A stretch of DNA of 64,000 bases from Devosia sp. 66-22 (lineage in GTDB: Bacteria; Pseudomonadota; Alphaproteobacteria; Rhizobiales; Devosiaceae): positions 234,416 through 298,415 of the forward strand of contig MKUZ01000009.1 in the NCBI GenBank assembly GCA_001899065.1. Reading direction: 5' to 3'. This document shows, piece by piece, positions 11,947 to 20,774 of this stretch (the stretch's first letter is position 1; each line of letters opens with the position of its first letter). Position numbers and translations under genes: made by a program. The notes below the pieces were generated by a model. The model searched no databases, had not been told where the DNA came from, and saw only the letters and a program-made list of their open reading frames with translations.

Positions 11947-13139
11947 TTTGTCGGCGTCAACCTTTTGCGGCGCCGCGGCGCCACGTCCGGCGCCGCCTCC
12001 GCGGCAACCGGTGGCTCGGGCGCCACGGCGGGCATGCTCAGGGCCAGCTCGGGTTCCCCCGTCGCCAGCTTCTGCGGCCGCTCACCGTGATAGAGCGCAC
12101 TCTCCTTGTAGCGCTTGATGGCATAGCGGGTCAGCGTCGCGGTGATCGCCGCCAGCGGCACCGCGAGCAGCAGGCCCACGAAGCCGAAGAGGAACGAGAA
12201 TGCGAACAGCGCGAACATCAGCCACACCGGGTTGATGTTGATGCTCTGCCCCACGAGCCGCGGATACAGCACATTCCCTTCGAGGAACTGGCCGACCATG
12301 TAGACGGCGAAAACGATCAGGACGAACCACCAGTTGGGCGAAAACTGCACCAGCGCAATGCCCATCGACAGGATGAAACCGGTGAGGAATCCAGCGAATG
12401 GAATGAAGCTGAACAGCCCTGTGATCAACCCGATCACCAGGCCGAAATTGAGCCCGGTCAGGCTGAGGGCCATCGAATAGTAGACGCACAGCACCAGGAT
12501 CACCGAGCCCTGGCCGCGAACAACGCCGGCCATCGAGCGGTCGATCTGATCAAGTACCTGTCTGATTTCGCGCCTGTGCTCTCGCGGCAGCAGATCGTCG
12601 ACGCCCTTGATCATGCCCTCCCAATCGAGCAGCAGATAGAACGTCACGACCGGCGTGATCAGGAGGAAGCCGAGCGTATTGAGCACCGTGAGGCCGCTCT
12701 GGAGAATCTGCGCGGTCAGGTTGCCGATGAATTCGACGCCGGTGCCGATGAACTGGGTCAGGCTCGCTTCGAGCTGCGCCGCGCGCTCGGGTCCGAGCCA
12801 CTCGGTGAACTGCGGCGCCAGTCGGCGGATCAGTGCCTGCAGGTCGCCGACATAGCCCGGTACATCCCGGGCCAGCCCCACGATTTGGGTGACGATGAGC
12901 GGGGTCACGAGAAAGAACACACCCACGATCAGCGCGATCACGATCAGCATCGCGATGAAGGTCGACCAGCCGCGCCCGATCACCGGAAGGCGCTGGATCA
13001 GGTTGACGAGCGGGTTGAGGATGTAGGCGAGCGCACTGCCAACCACGAACGGCAGCAGGATGGGGCGGAGCAGCCAGACGGCGAGAATCACGGCGACGGT
13101 GAAGCCGACCCAGACAAGCACCTGAGTTCTGAGTGTCAT
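11943..13139 (-). CDS. AI-2E family (PerM-like) membrane transporter
   Basis: Inner-membrane protein of 398 residues. Paired hydrophobic helices lie at the N-terminus (LVWVGFTVAVILAVWLL, then ILLPFVVGSALAYILNPLV), there is a long soluble loop in the middle, and several helices follow toward the C-terminus (about eight in total). The LVGQSININPVWLMF segment is characteristic of the AI-2E/PerM family. Members include Na+/H+ antiporters and putative autoinducer exporters, so the substrate cannot be named. The C-terminal tail is Pro/Ala rich and ends in a basic [11 protein letters not shown] stretch. It is the first gene of the overlapping operon with hdaA, ppk and ppx, and divergent from purM across an 86-bp gap. 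Confidence 0.9.
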   Translation of the reverse strand: MTLRTQVLVWVGFTVAVILAVWLLRPILLPFVVGSALAYILNPLVNLIQRLPVIGRGWSTFIAMLIVIALIVGVFFLVTPLIVTQIVGLARDVPGYVGDLQALIRRLAPQFTEWLGPERAAQLEASLTQFIGTGVEFIGNLTAQILQSGLTVLNTLGFLLITPVVTFYLLLDWEGMIKGVDDLLPREHRREIRQVLDQIDRSMAGVVRGQGSVILVLCVYYSMALSLTGLNFGLVIGLITGLFSFIPFAGFLTGFILSMGIALVQFSPNWWFVLIVFAVYMVGQFLEGNVLYPRLVGQSININPVWLMFALFAFSFLFGFVGLLLAVPLAAITATLTRYAIKRYKESALYHGERPQKLATGEPELALSMPAVAPEPPVAAEAAPDVAPRRRKRLTPTK

Positions 13140-13225
13140 GCCCCGTCGTACCCTTGCGTCGCCCCAGTTGAGCGGCTATCAGCGCCTCAGTTTTCGCCCC
13201 TCCCAGAGCCGGCACAGAGCGCCCC

Positions 13226-14302
13226 ATGTCCGACGCATCGAACCTGCCATCAAACGGGCTCAGCTACAAGCATGCGGGTGTCGACATCGACGCCGGCAAT
13301 GCGCTGGTGGACGCCATCAAGCCCGCCGTCCGCTCGACCCGCCGTCCCGGCGCCGACGCCGAAATCGGCGGCTTCGGCGGCCTGTTCGACCTCAAGGCGG
13401 CCGGCTTCATCGATCCGGTGCTGGTCGCCGCCAATGACGGTGTCGGCACCAAGCTCAAGATCGCCATCGACACCGGCAGCCACTCGACCATCGGCATCGA
13501 TCTCGTCGCCATGTGCGTCAACGACATCGTCGTCCAGGGTGCCGAGCCGCTGTTCTTCCTCGACTATTTCGCCACCGGCAAGCTCGACGTCGAGGTCGGC
13601 AAGGCCATCGTGGAGGGGATTGCCGAAGGTTGCCGCATCTCCGGCTGCGCCCTCATCGGCGGCGAGACGGCCGAAATGCCGGGCATGTATCACGGCAACG
13701 ACTACGACCTCGCAGGCTTTGCCGTCGGCGCCGCCGAGCGTGGCACCCTCCTGCCCCGCCCCGACGTGAGGCCGGGCGACGCGATCGTCGCCATCGGCTC
13801 GTCCGGCGTCCATTCCAACGGATACTCGCTGGTCCGCAAGATCGTCGACATCTCCGGCGTCGACTGGTACCTGCCGGCGCCGTTCGACGAAGCCCGTACG
13901 CTCTCGGGGGCGCTGCTCACCCCCACCCGCATCTATGTGAAGCCGATCCTGTCGGCGCTCAAGGCCGGCATCGGCCTCAAGGCGCTGGCGCACATCACCG
14001 GCGGCGGCTTCATCGACAACATTCCGCGCGCCCTGCCAGAGAACGTTTCGGCGCATATCGACCTCAATGCCGTGCAGGTGCCGAAAGTGTTCGGCTGGCT
14101 GGCCCGGGTCGGTGGCATGGGCGAGCGCGAAATGCTGCGCACGTTCAACTGCGGCGTCGGCATGATCTGCGTGCTCGATGCGCGCGAGGCCGAGCAACTG
14201 GTCTCCCACCTCTACGAGCAGGGCGAAAAGCCCGCCATCATCGGCCGCATCACCGAAGCGGGCGCCGAGCCGGTGACGTTCGAAGGCAAGCTGGCGCTGT
14301 GA
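13226..14302 (+). CDS. purM: Phosphoribosylformylglycinamidine cyclo-ligase (AIR synthetase)
   Basis: Fifth step of de novo purine synthesis: ATP-dependent closure of FGAM to aminoimidazole ribonucleotide. It has 358 residues, standard length. Signatures include [15 protein letters not shown] at the N-terminus, [25 protein letters not shown] and the glycine-rich [15 protein letters not shown]. Its stop codon overlaps the GTG start of the following purN fusion by 4 nt, coupling two purine-pathway enzymes. Confidence 0.98.
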   Translation: MSDASNLPSNGLSYKHAGVDIDAGNALVDAIKPAVRSTRRPGADAEIGGFGGLFDLKAAGFIDPVLVAANDGVGTKLKIAIDTGSHSTIGIDLVAMCVNDIVVQGAEPLFFLDYFATGKLDVEVGKAIVEGIAEGCRISGCALIGGETAEMPGMYHGNDYDLAGFAVGAAERGTLLPRPDVRPGDAIVAIGSSGVHSNGYSLVRKIVDISGVDWYLPAPFDEARTLSGALLTPTRIYVKPILSALKAGIGLKALAHITGGGFIDNIPRALPENVSAHIDLNAVQVPKVFGWLARVGGMGEREMLRTFNCGVGMICVLDAREAEQLVSHLYEQGEKPAIIGRITEAGAEPVTFEGKLAL

Positions 14303-15375
14303 CCGCGAGGCAGCGCGTCGCCATCCTCATTTCCGGCCGCGGCTCGAACATGAGCGCGCTGATCGCCGCCGCGAAGGCCGGGGACTATCCGGCTGAGATC
14401 GCTGGCGTCTTTTCGAACGATCCCGGCGCCCGGGGCCTCGCTATCGCTGCCGCCGACGGCATCGCCACGGCCGCCCTGGCGCACCGGGACTACGCCAGCA
14501 AGGCCGCGTTCGAGGCGGCGATGACGGCCATCCTCGAGGGCTGGCAGGCCGACATCGTCGCCCTCGCCGGCTTCATGCGCGTGCTGTCGCCCGAATTCTG
14601 CACCCGCTGGGCGGGCCGCCTCATCAACATCCACCCCTCGCTGCTGCCCCGGCACAAGGGCCTTCACACGCACGAGCAGGCGCTCGCCGACGGCTCTGTC
14701 GAGCACGGCTGCACCGTCCACTTCGTCACCCCCGGCATGGACGAAGGCCCCACGATCGCGCAGGCATCCGTTGCCATCCTCGCCGGGGATACGCCCGACA
14801 TCCTGGGGGCCCGCGTTCTGGTTGAAGAGCACAAGCTCTACCCCCGCGCCCTCGCAATGGTGGCCGCATCGCTCGCAGGCACGGCGCCGCTCATCCGCCG
14901 CCTCGGGGCGGCCGATGCCGCAGCCTATCGGGCGATCCGGCTCGAGGCCCTGCAGGATGCCCCGACCGCCTTCGGTTCGAGCTACGAGGCCGAGTGCACC
15001 CGCGATCTCGCCGAGTTCGAGAGCACCGTCACGCGCAACTACATCGCCGGAGCCTGGCTTGGCGGCGCGCTCGTCGGCACTGCCGGCTTCCACCGTCTGG
15101 ATGCCACCAAGGTCGCCCATCGCGGCAACATCTGGGGCGTCTATGTCAGGCCCGAAGCCCGCGGCCACGGCGTGGCCCGCGCCCTGATCGCCGACGTCCT
15201 CGCCTTCGCCCGGACGCAGGTCGAGCAGGTGCATCTGTGCGTCGTCACCGACAACGCCCCCGCGCTCCGCCTCTACGAGCATCTGGGCTTCGTCAGCTAC
15301 GGCATCGAGCCGCGCAGCCTGCTCGTCGATGGCCGCTATCTCGACGAGCACATGATGGTGCTGCGCTTCGACTAG
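14299..15375 (+). CDS. purN: PurN (GAR transformylase) fused to a C-terminal GNAT acetyltransferase domain
   Basis: The N-terminal part transfers a formyl group from 10-formyl-THF to glycinamide ribonucleotide. Start is the GTG at 14299 overlapping the purM stop (GTGA). Residues 1 to about 190 are a complete PurN catalytic core: SGRGSNM, N110 and H112 in [13 protein letters not shown], and D148 in GMDEGP; these match the E. coli N106/H108/D144 triad shifted by four. With no stop codon, the frame continues from about residue 196 into a full GNAT domain ([19 protein letters not shown], acetyl-CoA loop [14 protein letters not shown], ending [10 protein letters not shown]). Total 358 residues against about 200-220 for ordinary PurN, whose last 20-odd residues seem replaced. 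An internal ATG at 14857 could give a separate acetyltransferase. The GNAT substrate is unknown. Confidence 0.92.
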   Translation: MTARQRVAILISGRGSNMSALIAAAKAGDYPAEIAGVFSNDPGARGLAIAAADGIATAALAHRDYASKAAFEAAMTAILEGWQADIVALAGFMRVLSPEFCTRWAGRLINIHPSLLPRHKGLHTHEQALADGSVEHGCTVHFVTPGMDEGPTIAQASVAILAGDTPDILGARVLVEEHKLYPRALAMVAASLAGTAPLIRRLGAADAAAYRAIRLEALQDAPTAFGSSYEAECTRDLAEFESTVTRNYIAGAWLGGALVGTAGFHRLDATKVAHRGNIWGVYVRPEARGHGVARALIADVLAFARTQVEQVHLCVVTDNAPALRLYEHLGFVSYGIEPRSLLVDGRYLDEHMMVLRFD

Positions 15376-15397
15376 CGCATCGGCTATGAAGCGTCCG

Positions 15398-16864
15398 ATG
15401 AACACGCAAATAGACGTTGCGATCGTCGGCGCCGGCCCCGTCGGGCTGCTGCTGGCGATCGAACTCAAGCTGGGTGGCGCCGATGTGCTCGTCCTCGAAC
15501 GGCTCGCCGCACCAGACCGCGCGATCAAGGCGCCCTCGATCGGACCCGTTGGCGCCGAGGCGCTGCAGCGCCGCGGCATGGGCCCGGCGCTGACGGAGGC
15601 CGAAGCCCGCAGCTTCGCAGCGATGGGACAGGCGGGCGCCGAGATGCGGGCGCGGCTGATCAGATCGCGGGGCCATTTCGCCCTCCTTCCGCTTCGCTCC
15701 AATGCCGAGCCCGAGCGGCGCATGTACTGGGTCGACCAGCCCGCTATCGAGGCCGTTCTCATCGAGCGCGCGTCAGCGCTCGGCATCGAGATCCGGCGCG
15801 GCTGCGCGGTCACCGACCTCGAGCAGCGCGATACCGACGTCACGGTTGGCTGGACGTCCGTCGCCGGACCGGATCGCCTCACCTGCTCCTGGCTCGTCGG
15901 CTGCGACGGCGGGCGCAGCACCGTCCGCAAGCTCGCCGGCTTCGGCTTCTCGGGAGCTCCGCCGAGCCTCACAATGTACCAGGCCATCCTCGATCTCGAT
16001 CACCCCGAGCGCCTGCCGCGCGGCGTGTCCCGCCTGCCCGGCGGCGTCGTCATCAACGGACCGCGGCCGCGCCGCCTCGGGCTGCACGACTTCAGTGGTC
16101 CTCCGGCCGATCGCGAGGCGCCGGTCACGCGCGACGAGATCGAGGGTGCCCTGCGGCGGATCAGCGGCGCCGATGTCCGCGTCACCGCGATCGAGGAGGC
16201 GAACCGCTGGTCGGACGTCACGCGCCTCGCCGACACCTACCGCCGCGACCGCGTCCTTGTCGCCGGCGACGCCGCGCATGTGCATTCGCCGCTGGGTGGC
16301 CAGGGATTGAGCCTCGGCCTCGCCGACGCCGCCAATCTGGGCTGGAAGCTCGCCGCCGTGATCCGCGGCGACAAATCGGCAGGCTTCCTCGACAGCTACA
16401 CCGCCGAGCGCCGGCCCGTGGCCGAAGCCGTCCTCGCCAACACGCTGGCACAGGTCGCGCTGATGCGGACGGACGACCGGTCGAACGCCCTGCGCGAGGT
16501 GTTCGCCACCCTGATGCAGCTCGATGACGTCAACGACCGGGTCGACGGGATGATGAGCGGCCTTGCCATGCGCTACGATCTCGACTCCGACCGGGCGGAG
16601 GTGGGCAGTCTTGCCGCCGATCGTCCCCTCGGCGCTGGAACATCGTTGTACAGCCAGATGGCCGATGGCGCCGGCATTCTCCTCGATGCCACTTCCGACG
16701 GCCGCGTCGCTGCGCTGGCGGCCGGTACCGCCCGCCTTCGCTGCCTCGCCCTCGACGCCCCGCGCTCGCTGCTGATCCGACCCGATGGCTGTATCGCCTG
16801 GTCCGCGGATGGCAACGAGACGGACGGTCTTGCCGACGCTCTCGAGCGCTGGTTTTCGCGCTAG
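15398..16864 (+). CDS. FAD-dependent aromatic-ring-type monooxygenase (class A)
   Basis: Predicted NAD(P)H-dependent flavoprotein hydroxylase of 488 residues. The N-terminal dinucleotide-binding loop is VAIVGAGPVGLLLAIE. The second FAD/NAD motif is CDGGRSTVRKLAGF. The third is GDAAHVHSPLGGQGLSLGL with the downstream NLGWKLAAV helix. It ends in the short thioredoxin-like C-terminal extension seen in PheA/TfdB and rifampicin-monooxygenase relatives. I took the second ATG (15398, MNTQIDVAIVG); an ATG at 15386 adds four residues. The substrate cannot be told from sequence. It ends overlapping the stop of the convergent isomerase-like gene. Confidence 0.88.
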   Translation: MNTQIDVAIVGAGPVGLLLAIELKLGGADVLVLERLAAPDRAIKAPSIGPVGAEALQRRGMGPALTEAEARSFAAMGQAGAEMRARLIRSRGHFALLPLRSNAEPERRMYWVDQPAIEAVLIERASALGIEIRRGCAVTDLEQRDTDVTVGWTSVAGPDRLTCSWLVGCDGGRSTVRKLAGFGFSGAPPSLTMYQAILDLDHPERLPRGVSRLPGGVVINGPRPRRLGLHDFSGPPADREAPVTRDEIEGALRRISGADVRVTAIEEANRWSDVTRLADTYRRDRVLVAGDAAHVHSPLGGQGLSLGLADAANLGWKLAAVIRGDKSAGFLDSYTAERRPVAEAVLANTLAQVALMRTDDRSNALREVFATLMQLDDVNDRVDGMMSGLAMRYDLDSDRAEVGSLAADRPLGAGTSLYSQMADGAGILLDATSDGRVAALAAGTARLRCLALDAPRSLLIRPDGCIAWSADGNETDGLADALERWFSR

Positions 16865-17679
16865 CTCACATAGGGCAGCGTCGTCTGGAATCCTGTTTCG
16901 TTCAACCGGTCGAGCGTCCAGCCGCGCAGCGCACGGTTGACGACTTCCACGGCCCAGGGGCCGCGATAGCCGGCGGCGCGCGCCGCAGTGACGAAGCCGG
17001 CAACATCGAGCTCGCCCTCGCCGCAGAAGCGGCGCGCCGTGACGTCGTAACCCTTGGGACCGCGCACATTGTCGCTCAGCTCGACGCTGACGATCCGGTC
17101 GGCTGGCAGCGCCGCAATCTCCGCGTTAGCAATACCGATCGCATTGGTATGGGCGATGTCGACGATCAGTCCACCATTGGGCGTGTCGCCGACCATGGCG
17201 AGGCACGCGTCCAGCCGGTGCACGAACGAAGCGCGCATGAATTCGTAGCCGACGCGCAGGCCGTGGCGCGCGGCATCGGCGCAGAGCCGCGCGAACTCGT
17301 CGGCCAGCCGTACCGACTCTCCCGGCGTATTGCGCCGGTCGCCCGCCTTCACATGCGGTGCACCCAGCGCCTGTGCTGCCTCCAGCAGCCAGCGCCGCCG
17401 CTCGTCCGACGCGGCGCGCCGCTCGCCATCGACATACCAGTCCTCGATGAAGGCGACCTCGCAGGCCACGATGCCGTTGTCGTCGAGAATGCGCCGCACC
17501 TCGCCGAGACTGCGTGTCGCGCAGATCGCCGCGAGGTCGGCGTGCCAGAAGCTGATGCCGGCAAAGCCGGTGCGCGCCGCCGACTGCACGCGCGCGGCGA
17601 AATCGAACGGGCTCACCTCCGTTTCGCCGGGGAACACGCCGGCGGCGGACCAGAACAAATTGACGAGCTTGTCCGCCAT
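16861..17679 (-). CDS. Sugar phosphate isomerase/epimerase-like TIM-barrel protein (AP endonuclease 2 family)
   Basis: 272 residues from the ATG at 17677-17679 ([15 protein letters not shown]); a longer in-frame extension overlaps the upstream gene and is rejected. Metal-ligand-type residues of the xylose-isomerase-like barrel are present: E in GYEFMRA, D and H in LIVDIAHT, E in IVSVELSD and E in FCGEGELDV. Such proteins act on sugars or inositols; the substrate is unknown. The ATG overlaps the upstream RibD-C gene's stop by one base (TGATG), so the two are translationally coupled. Confidence 0.82.
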   Translation of the reverse strand: MADKLVNLFWSAAGVFPGETEVSPFDFAARVQSAARTGFAGISFWHADLAAICATRSLGEVRRILDDNGIVACEVAFIEDWYVDGERRAASDERRRWLLEAAQALGAPHVKAGDRRNTPGESVRLADEFARLCADAARHGLRVGYEFMRASFVHRLDACLAMVGDTPNGGLIVDIAHTNAIGIANAEIAALPADRIVSVELSDNVRGPKGYDVTARRFCGEGELDVAGFVTAARAAGYRGPWAVEVVNRALRGWTLDRLNETGFQTTLPYVS

Positions 17680-18290
17680 CACACCCGGACGCCGGGTTCG
17701 TAGACCGTCAGGACGTTGCCCGACCCGGGCCAGGTCCGCGTCCGCACCAGCTTGAGGGGCACAGCCGGCCGTGTCTCGAACATCGGCGTGCCCTCGCCGC
17801 CGATCAGCGGGAAGACCGTCAAATGCAGTTCGTCCACCAGTCCATGCGCCATGAGGTCCTGCCACAACGGCCGGCCGAGGATCACGAGAATGTCGCCCCT
17901 GCCCTCGCGCTTCAGCCGTCCGATCTCGCGCGCTGCCTCGGCGCGGCCGAGGATCGTCGTGTTCGTCCACGGCGCCGTCGCGGCCGGCGTCAGCCTGTCG
18001 GAGATCACGAGCTTTGGCCGCTCCGCGATCAGTTCGGCGAACTCCTGCCGGATCGCGGAGAACGACGGATTGCCGCGCACGCCGGTCCAGTAGTCCCTGT
18101 TGCCGAGAAACCCCGTGTGGCTCAGCAGCAGGTAGCCCGCCGCTCGGAGCAGTTCGACATTGTAGTGGTCGAAGCTGTCGTCGCGCGCATAGTCAGGATT
18201 CTGGTACGCGAACAGCGCGGCCATGTCGTCATTGGGCCCGCTATAGAGCCCGTCGATAGTGATGAAGTTGCTGACGATCAGCCGGCCCAT
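17679..18290 (-). CDS. Dihydrofolate reductase / RibD C-terminal domain family protein
   Basis: 203 residues from the ATG at 18288-18290 ([14 protein letters not shown]). The N-terminal [14 protein letters not shown] strand-loop, the middle [14 protein letters not shown] motif and the C-terminal [17 protein letters not shown] are the signature of the stand-alone RibD-C/YyaP-like reductases, which bind NADPH. No physiological substrate is known for most members. Co-translated with the downstream TIM-barrel gene through a TGATG junction. Confidence 0.87.
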   Translation of the reverse strand: MGRLIVSNFITIDGLYSGPNDDMAALFAYQNPDYARDDSFDHYNVELLRAAGYLLLSHTGFLGNRDYWTGVRGNPSFSAIRQEFAELIAERPKLVISDRLTPAATAPWTNTTILGRAEAAREIGRLKREGRGDILVILGRPLWQDLMAHGLVDELHLTVFPLIGGEGTPMFETRPAVPLKLVRTRTWPGSGNVLTVYEPGVRV

Positions 18291-18328
18291 TCGAGCGCTC
18301 CACAATCGCAAGCGCCGACGCTAGCACA

Positions 18329-19288
18329 TCACGTCGCCATTCGCCCGCGCCAGACCATGTAGACGTCCGCGCGCTGGTAATGCGACTGCGCTCCGGGCAG
18401 TTTCCGGTGCTCGAAGCCGACGCTTTCATAGAGCCGGATCGCGGTCGCCAGTTTGGTGTTGGTTTCAAGGAAGAGCTTGCGGCCCCCGCGCCGCTCGAAC
18501 TCGGCCAGCGCCGCCTCGATCAATACGCGCCCGATCCCCAGTCCCTGCGCCGCCGGATCGACCGCCATCTTGGTCAGTTCGTACTCGCCGTCGGCCGCCT
18601 GCAGCAGCGCGCAGGTGCCCACCACCGCGCCGCCTGCCTCGGCAAAGAAGATGGCTCCCCCGCCCGCAAGTATCTCCTGCTCCGGATTGCTCAGCACGCG
18701 GTGGTCGACTTCCTCGAGGTAGAAATAGCGGCGCAGCCAGTCGGCGTTGAGGCGATGGAAATGCGCGCGCAGTTCGGGGCGGAAGGGCACGACGCGCACG
18801 CCGCCCGCCTTTCCGTTTTTCGCGCGCTCGCGCACCGCATCCCCGAGCGACCCATCGAGTATCTTCGAAAACTCATCCAGGACGGCCCAGGCGTCGATGC
18901 CGGCCGCGCGGAAGCGCGCTGCGAGCTCCTCGCGGATAGCGTGCCAGAGCGGCTTGGCCTCGCGTAGCGCTGTCACCGCCTGCGGCGTCAGCGACAGGCG
19001 CCGCATCCGTCCGTCCGCCGCGTCGGCCGAAGCCTCGAGCATGCCGCGCTGCACCAGCTTGGTCGCCAGTTGGCTGATCGCCGAATGCGTCTGGCCGACC
19101 GCCTGCGCAATCTCGCCGACGGGCAGCGGCCCTTTGTCGTGCAGCAGGCGCAGCACCGGAAACCATCGCGCCTGGAGCGGCACGCCATGGTCACGATAGG
19201 TCGCGTCGGCAACGTCATAGAGCCGGTCGCTGAGAAGCCTGAGGCGGCTGCCGATCGCAAGCAGTCCAACGTCGGAAAAGAAGTCCAT
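18329..19288 (-). CDS. MarR-type regulator fused to GNAT acetyltransferase
   Basis: 319 residues. Residues 1-150 form a MarR winged helix (LPVGEIAQAVGQTHSAISQLATKLVQ at 55-80, split here as the recognition region, then the wing DAADGRMRRLSLT). Residues 165-319 are a GNAT domain with the acetyl-CoA loop VDPAAQGLGIGRVLIEAAL and a C-terminal YESVGFEHRK. This bifunctional MarR/GNAT architecture is recurrent in proteobacteria. A near-perfect 24-bp palindrome starts 16 bp upstream of the start codon, so autoregulation is likely. It is divergent from the tautomerase-exporter pair, which may be its target. The acetylation substrate is unknown. Confidence 0.92.
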   Translation of the reverse strand: MDFFSDVGLLAIGSRLRLLSDRLYDVADATYRDHGVPLQARWFPVLRLLHDKGPLPVGEIAQAVGQTHSAISQLATKLVQRGMLEASADAADGRMRRLSLTPQAVTALREAKPLWHAIREELAARFRAAGIDAWAVLDEFSKILDGSLGDAVRERAKNGKAGGVRVVPFRPELRAHFHRLNADWLRRYFYLEEVDHRVLSNPEQEILAGGGAIFFAEAGGAVVGTCALLQAADGEYELTKMAVDPAAQGLGIGRVLIEAALAEFERRGGRKLFLETNTKLATAIRLYESVGFEHRKLPGAQSHYQRADVYMVWRGRMAT

Positions 19289-19304
19289 CGCCCTCTCCGT
19301 CAGT

Positions 19305-19328
19305 ATTTGCGTAAGTACTAACGCAAAT
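19305..19328. promoter_or_regulatory. Palindromic operator, probably for the MarR-GNAT regulator
   Basis: Half-sites ATTTGCGT (19305-19312) and ACGCAAAT (19321-19328) are exact reverse complements. The 8-bp centre contains the palindrome AGTACT flanked by A on both sides, so 22 of 24 positions are symmetric. It lies between the MarR-GNAT start (19288, minus) and the tautomerase start (19434, plus), ideal for repressing both. Spacing and symmetry are typical of MarR dimers; binding is inferred. Confidence 0.75.
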
Positions 19329-19433
19329 GGCTGGCCTGCGCAAGGGCATCACCGGATTTGATGGTTCCCATCGTCAAAATCGGTTCGACGCGACTCCCAC
19401 GCTGCGCCATGTTCGCCGCCCTGGAGACCACCC

Positions 19434-19820
19434 ATGCCTTCGACCCGTTTTGAAACTTCCGCCGGCTGGATTGCCGGCCGGCATGCCGATCTGGCGGCCG
19501 CCATCCAGCGCGCGCTGGTCGAGGGCATCCGCATTCCCGCGCAGGACCGCGACATTCGCATCCACGAATACCCGCAGGGCAGCTTCTTCGCCCCGCCCGG
19601 CCGCGGCGCGTGCTATTCGGTGCTCGAAATCGCTATGTTCACCGGTCGCTCGCGCGAGGCCAAAGGCCGGCTCTATGGGGCGCTGCAGCGCGAACTGGGC
19701 GCCTTCGGATTCGCGGAAGGCGACCTCAAGGTCGTGGTCCACGACGTGCCATTCGACAACTGGGGCCTGCGCGGCAAGCCGGCAGACCCCGCGACGCTGA
19801 CCTTCAAGGTCGACGTCTAG
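19434..19820 (+). CDS. Tautomerase-superfamily protein
   Basis: 128 residues, longer than the 60-70 residues of 4-oxalocrotonate tautomerase, so a two-unit member. The second residue is proline (MPSTRFETS), the catalytic Pro1 after methionine removal, which supports this start. A GGAG ribosome-binding site lies just upstream. The C-terminal half (LYGALQRELGAFG, DLKVVVHDVPFDNWG) is the second tautomerase-like unit. Substrate unknown. The DMT exporter gene follows after 12 bp, suggesting a detoxification or metabolite-efflux operon, perhaps controlled by the divergent MarR-GNAT protein. Confidence 0.85.
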   Translation: MPSTRFETSAGWIAGRHADLAAAIQRALVEGIRIPAQDRDIRIHEYPQGSFFAPPGRGACYSVLEIAMFTGRSREAKGRLYGALQRELGAFGFAEGDLKVVVHDVPFDNWGLRGKPADPATLTFKVDV

Positions 19821-19832
19821 GAGATAGCTGAG

Positions 19833-20774
19833 ATGCCATTGCGATACTGGGCGCTGATTATCCTTCTCGGCGCCGTCTGGGGCTGTTCATTCCTGTTCAA
19901 CGCCATCCTGATCCGCGAGATCAGCCCGCTCTGGGTGTCGGCGGGTCGCGTCACCATCGGCGCCGTCATCTGCTGGATCTTCTTCCTTGGCACGCGCAAG
20001 CCGCTGCCGCGCGACTGGAGTCTCTACCCGCAGTTCCTCGTGCTCGGCATCCTCAACTACGCCATCCCCTTCGCCCTCTTTCCCTATGCCGAAATGACCG
20101 TCGCGAGCTCGATCGTGGGCGTCATCAACGGCATGACGCCGATGACGACTGTCATCGTCAGCCAGCTCTGGCCGGGCGGCGAGAAAGCCACCTGGAACAA
20201 GGTGATTGGCGTCCTCGTCGGTTTCCTCGGTGCCATCATCCTCGCCTCGCCATCGCTGGGCGAAGGGGCTTCGGCGCAGGTCGTCGGCCTCCTCGCCGCG
20301 CTCGCCGCCACCTGCTGCTACGCGCTCACGCTCAACTATGCGCGCCGCTTCAAGAACGTCGACTCGGCGGTCACCGCGTCCGCGTCGCTCACCGGCGCGG
20401 CGCTGGTGTCGATCCCGATCGCGCTGCTCTGGCCGATGATCGCCGGCGTGTTCACCGGTTCCGCAAGCGGGTTCGCCCTCGATATTCCGGCCATTACCCG
20501 CATCGAAACCTGGGGCGCCCTGTTCGGCATCGGCGTGTTCTCGACCAGCTTCAGCTTCCTGCTGGTCTATTGGCTGTTGCCCAAGGTCGGCGCGACGAAC
20601 CTGTCGCTCAACACCTTCATCACCCCGATTTCGGCGATCCTCCTGGGTGTCCTCGTGCTGCACGAGCGCTTCCTGCCGGTCCACATCATCGGCATCGTCG
20701 TGATCTTCCTCGGCCTCGTGTTCATCGATGGCCGCCTGGTCAAGCGCTGGATGCCTAAACCTAAGCCCGCCTAG
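19833..20774 (+). CDS. EamA/DMT-family membrane exporter
   Basis: 313 residues, about ten transmembrane helices in two EamA repeats, starting LRYWALIILLGAVWGCSFLFN and with the second repeat beginning near residue 150. Members export amino acids, metabolites or drugs; the substrate is not predictable. Start chosen at the ATG preceded by GGAG, 12 bp after the tautomerase stop. Its end overlaps the 3' end of the convergent LuxR-type gene by 14 nt. Confidence 0.92.
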   Translation: MPLRYWALIILLGAVWGCSFLFNAILIREISPLWVSAGRVTIGAVICWIFFLGTRKPLPRDWSLYPQFLVLGILNYAIPFALFPYAEMTVASSIVGVINGMTPMTTVIVSQLWPGGEKATWNKVIGVLVGFLGAIILASPSLGEGASAQVVGLLAALAATCCYALTLNYARRFKNVDSAVTASASLTGAALVSIPIALLWPMIAGVFTGSASGFALDIPAITRIETWGALFGIGVFSTSFSFLLVYWLLPKVGATNLSLNTFITPISAILLGVLVLHERFLPVHIIGIVVIFLGLVFIDGRLVKRWMPKPKPA

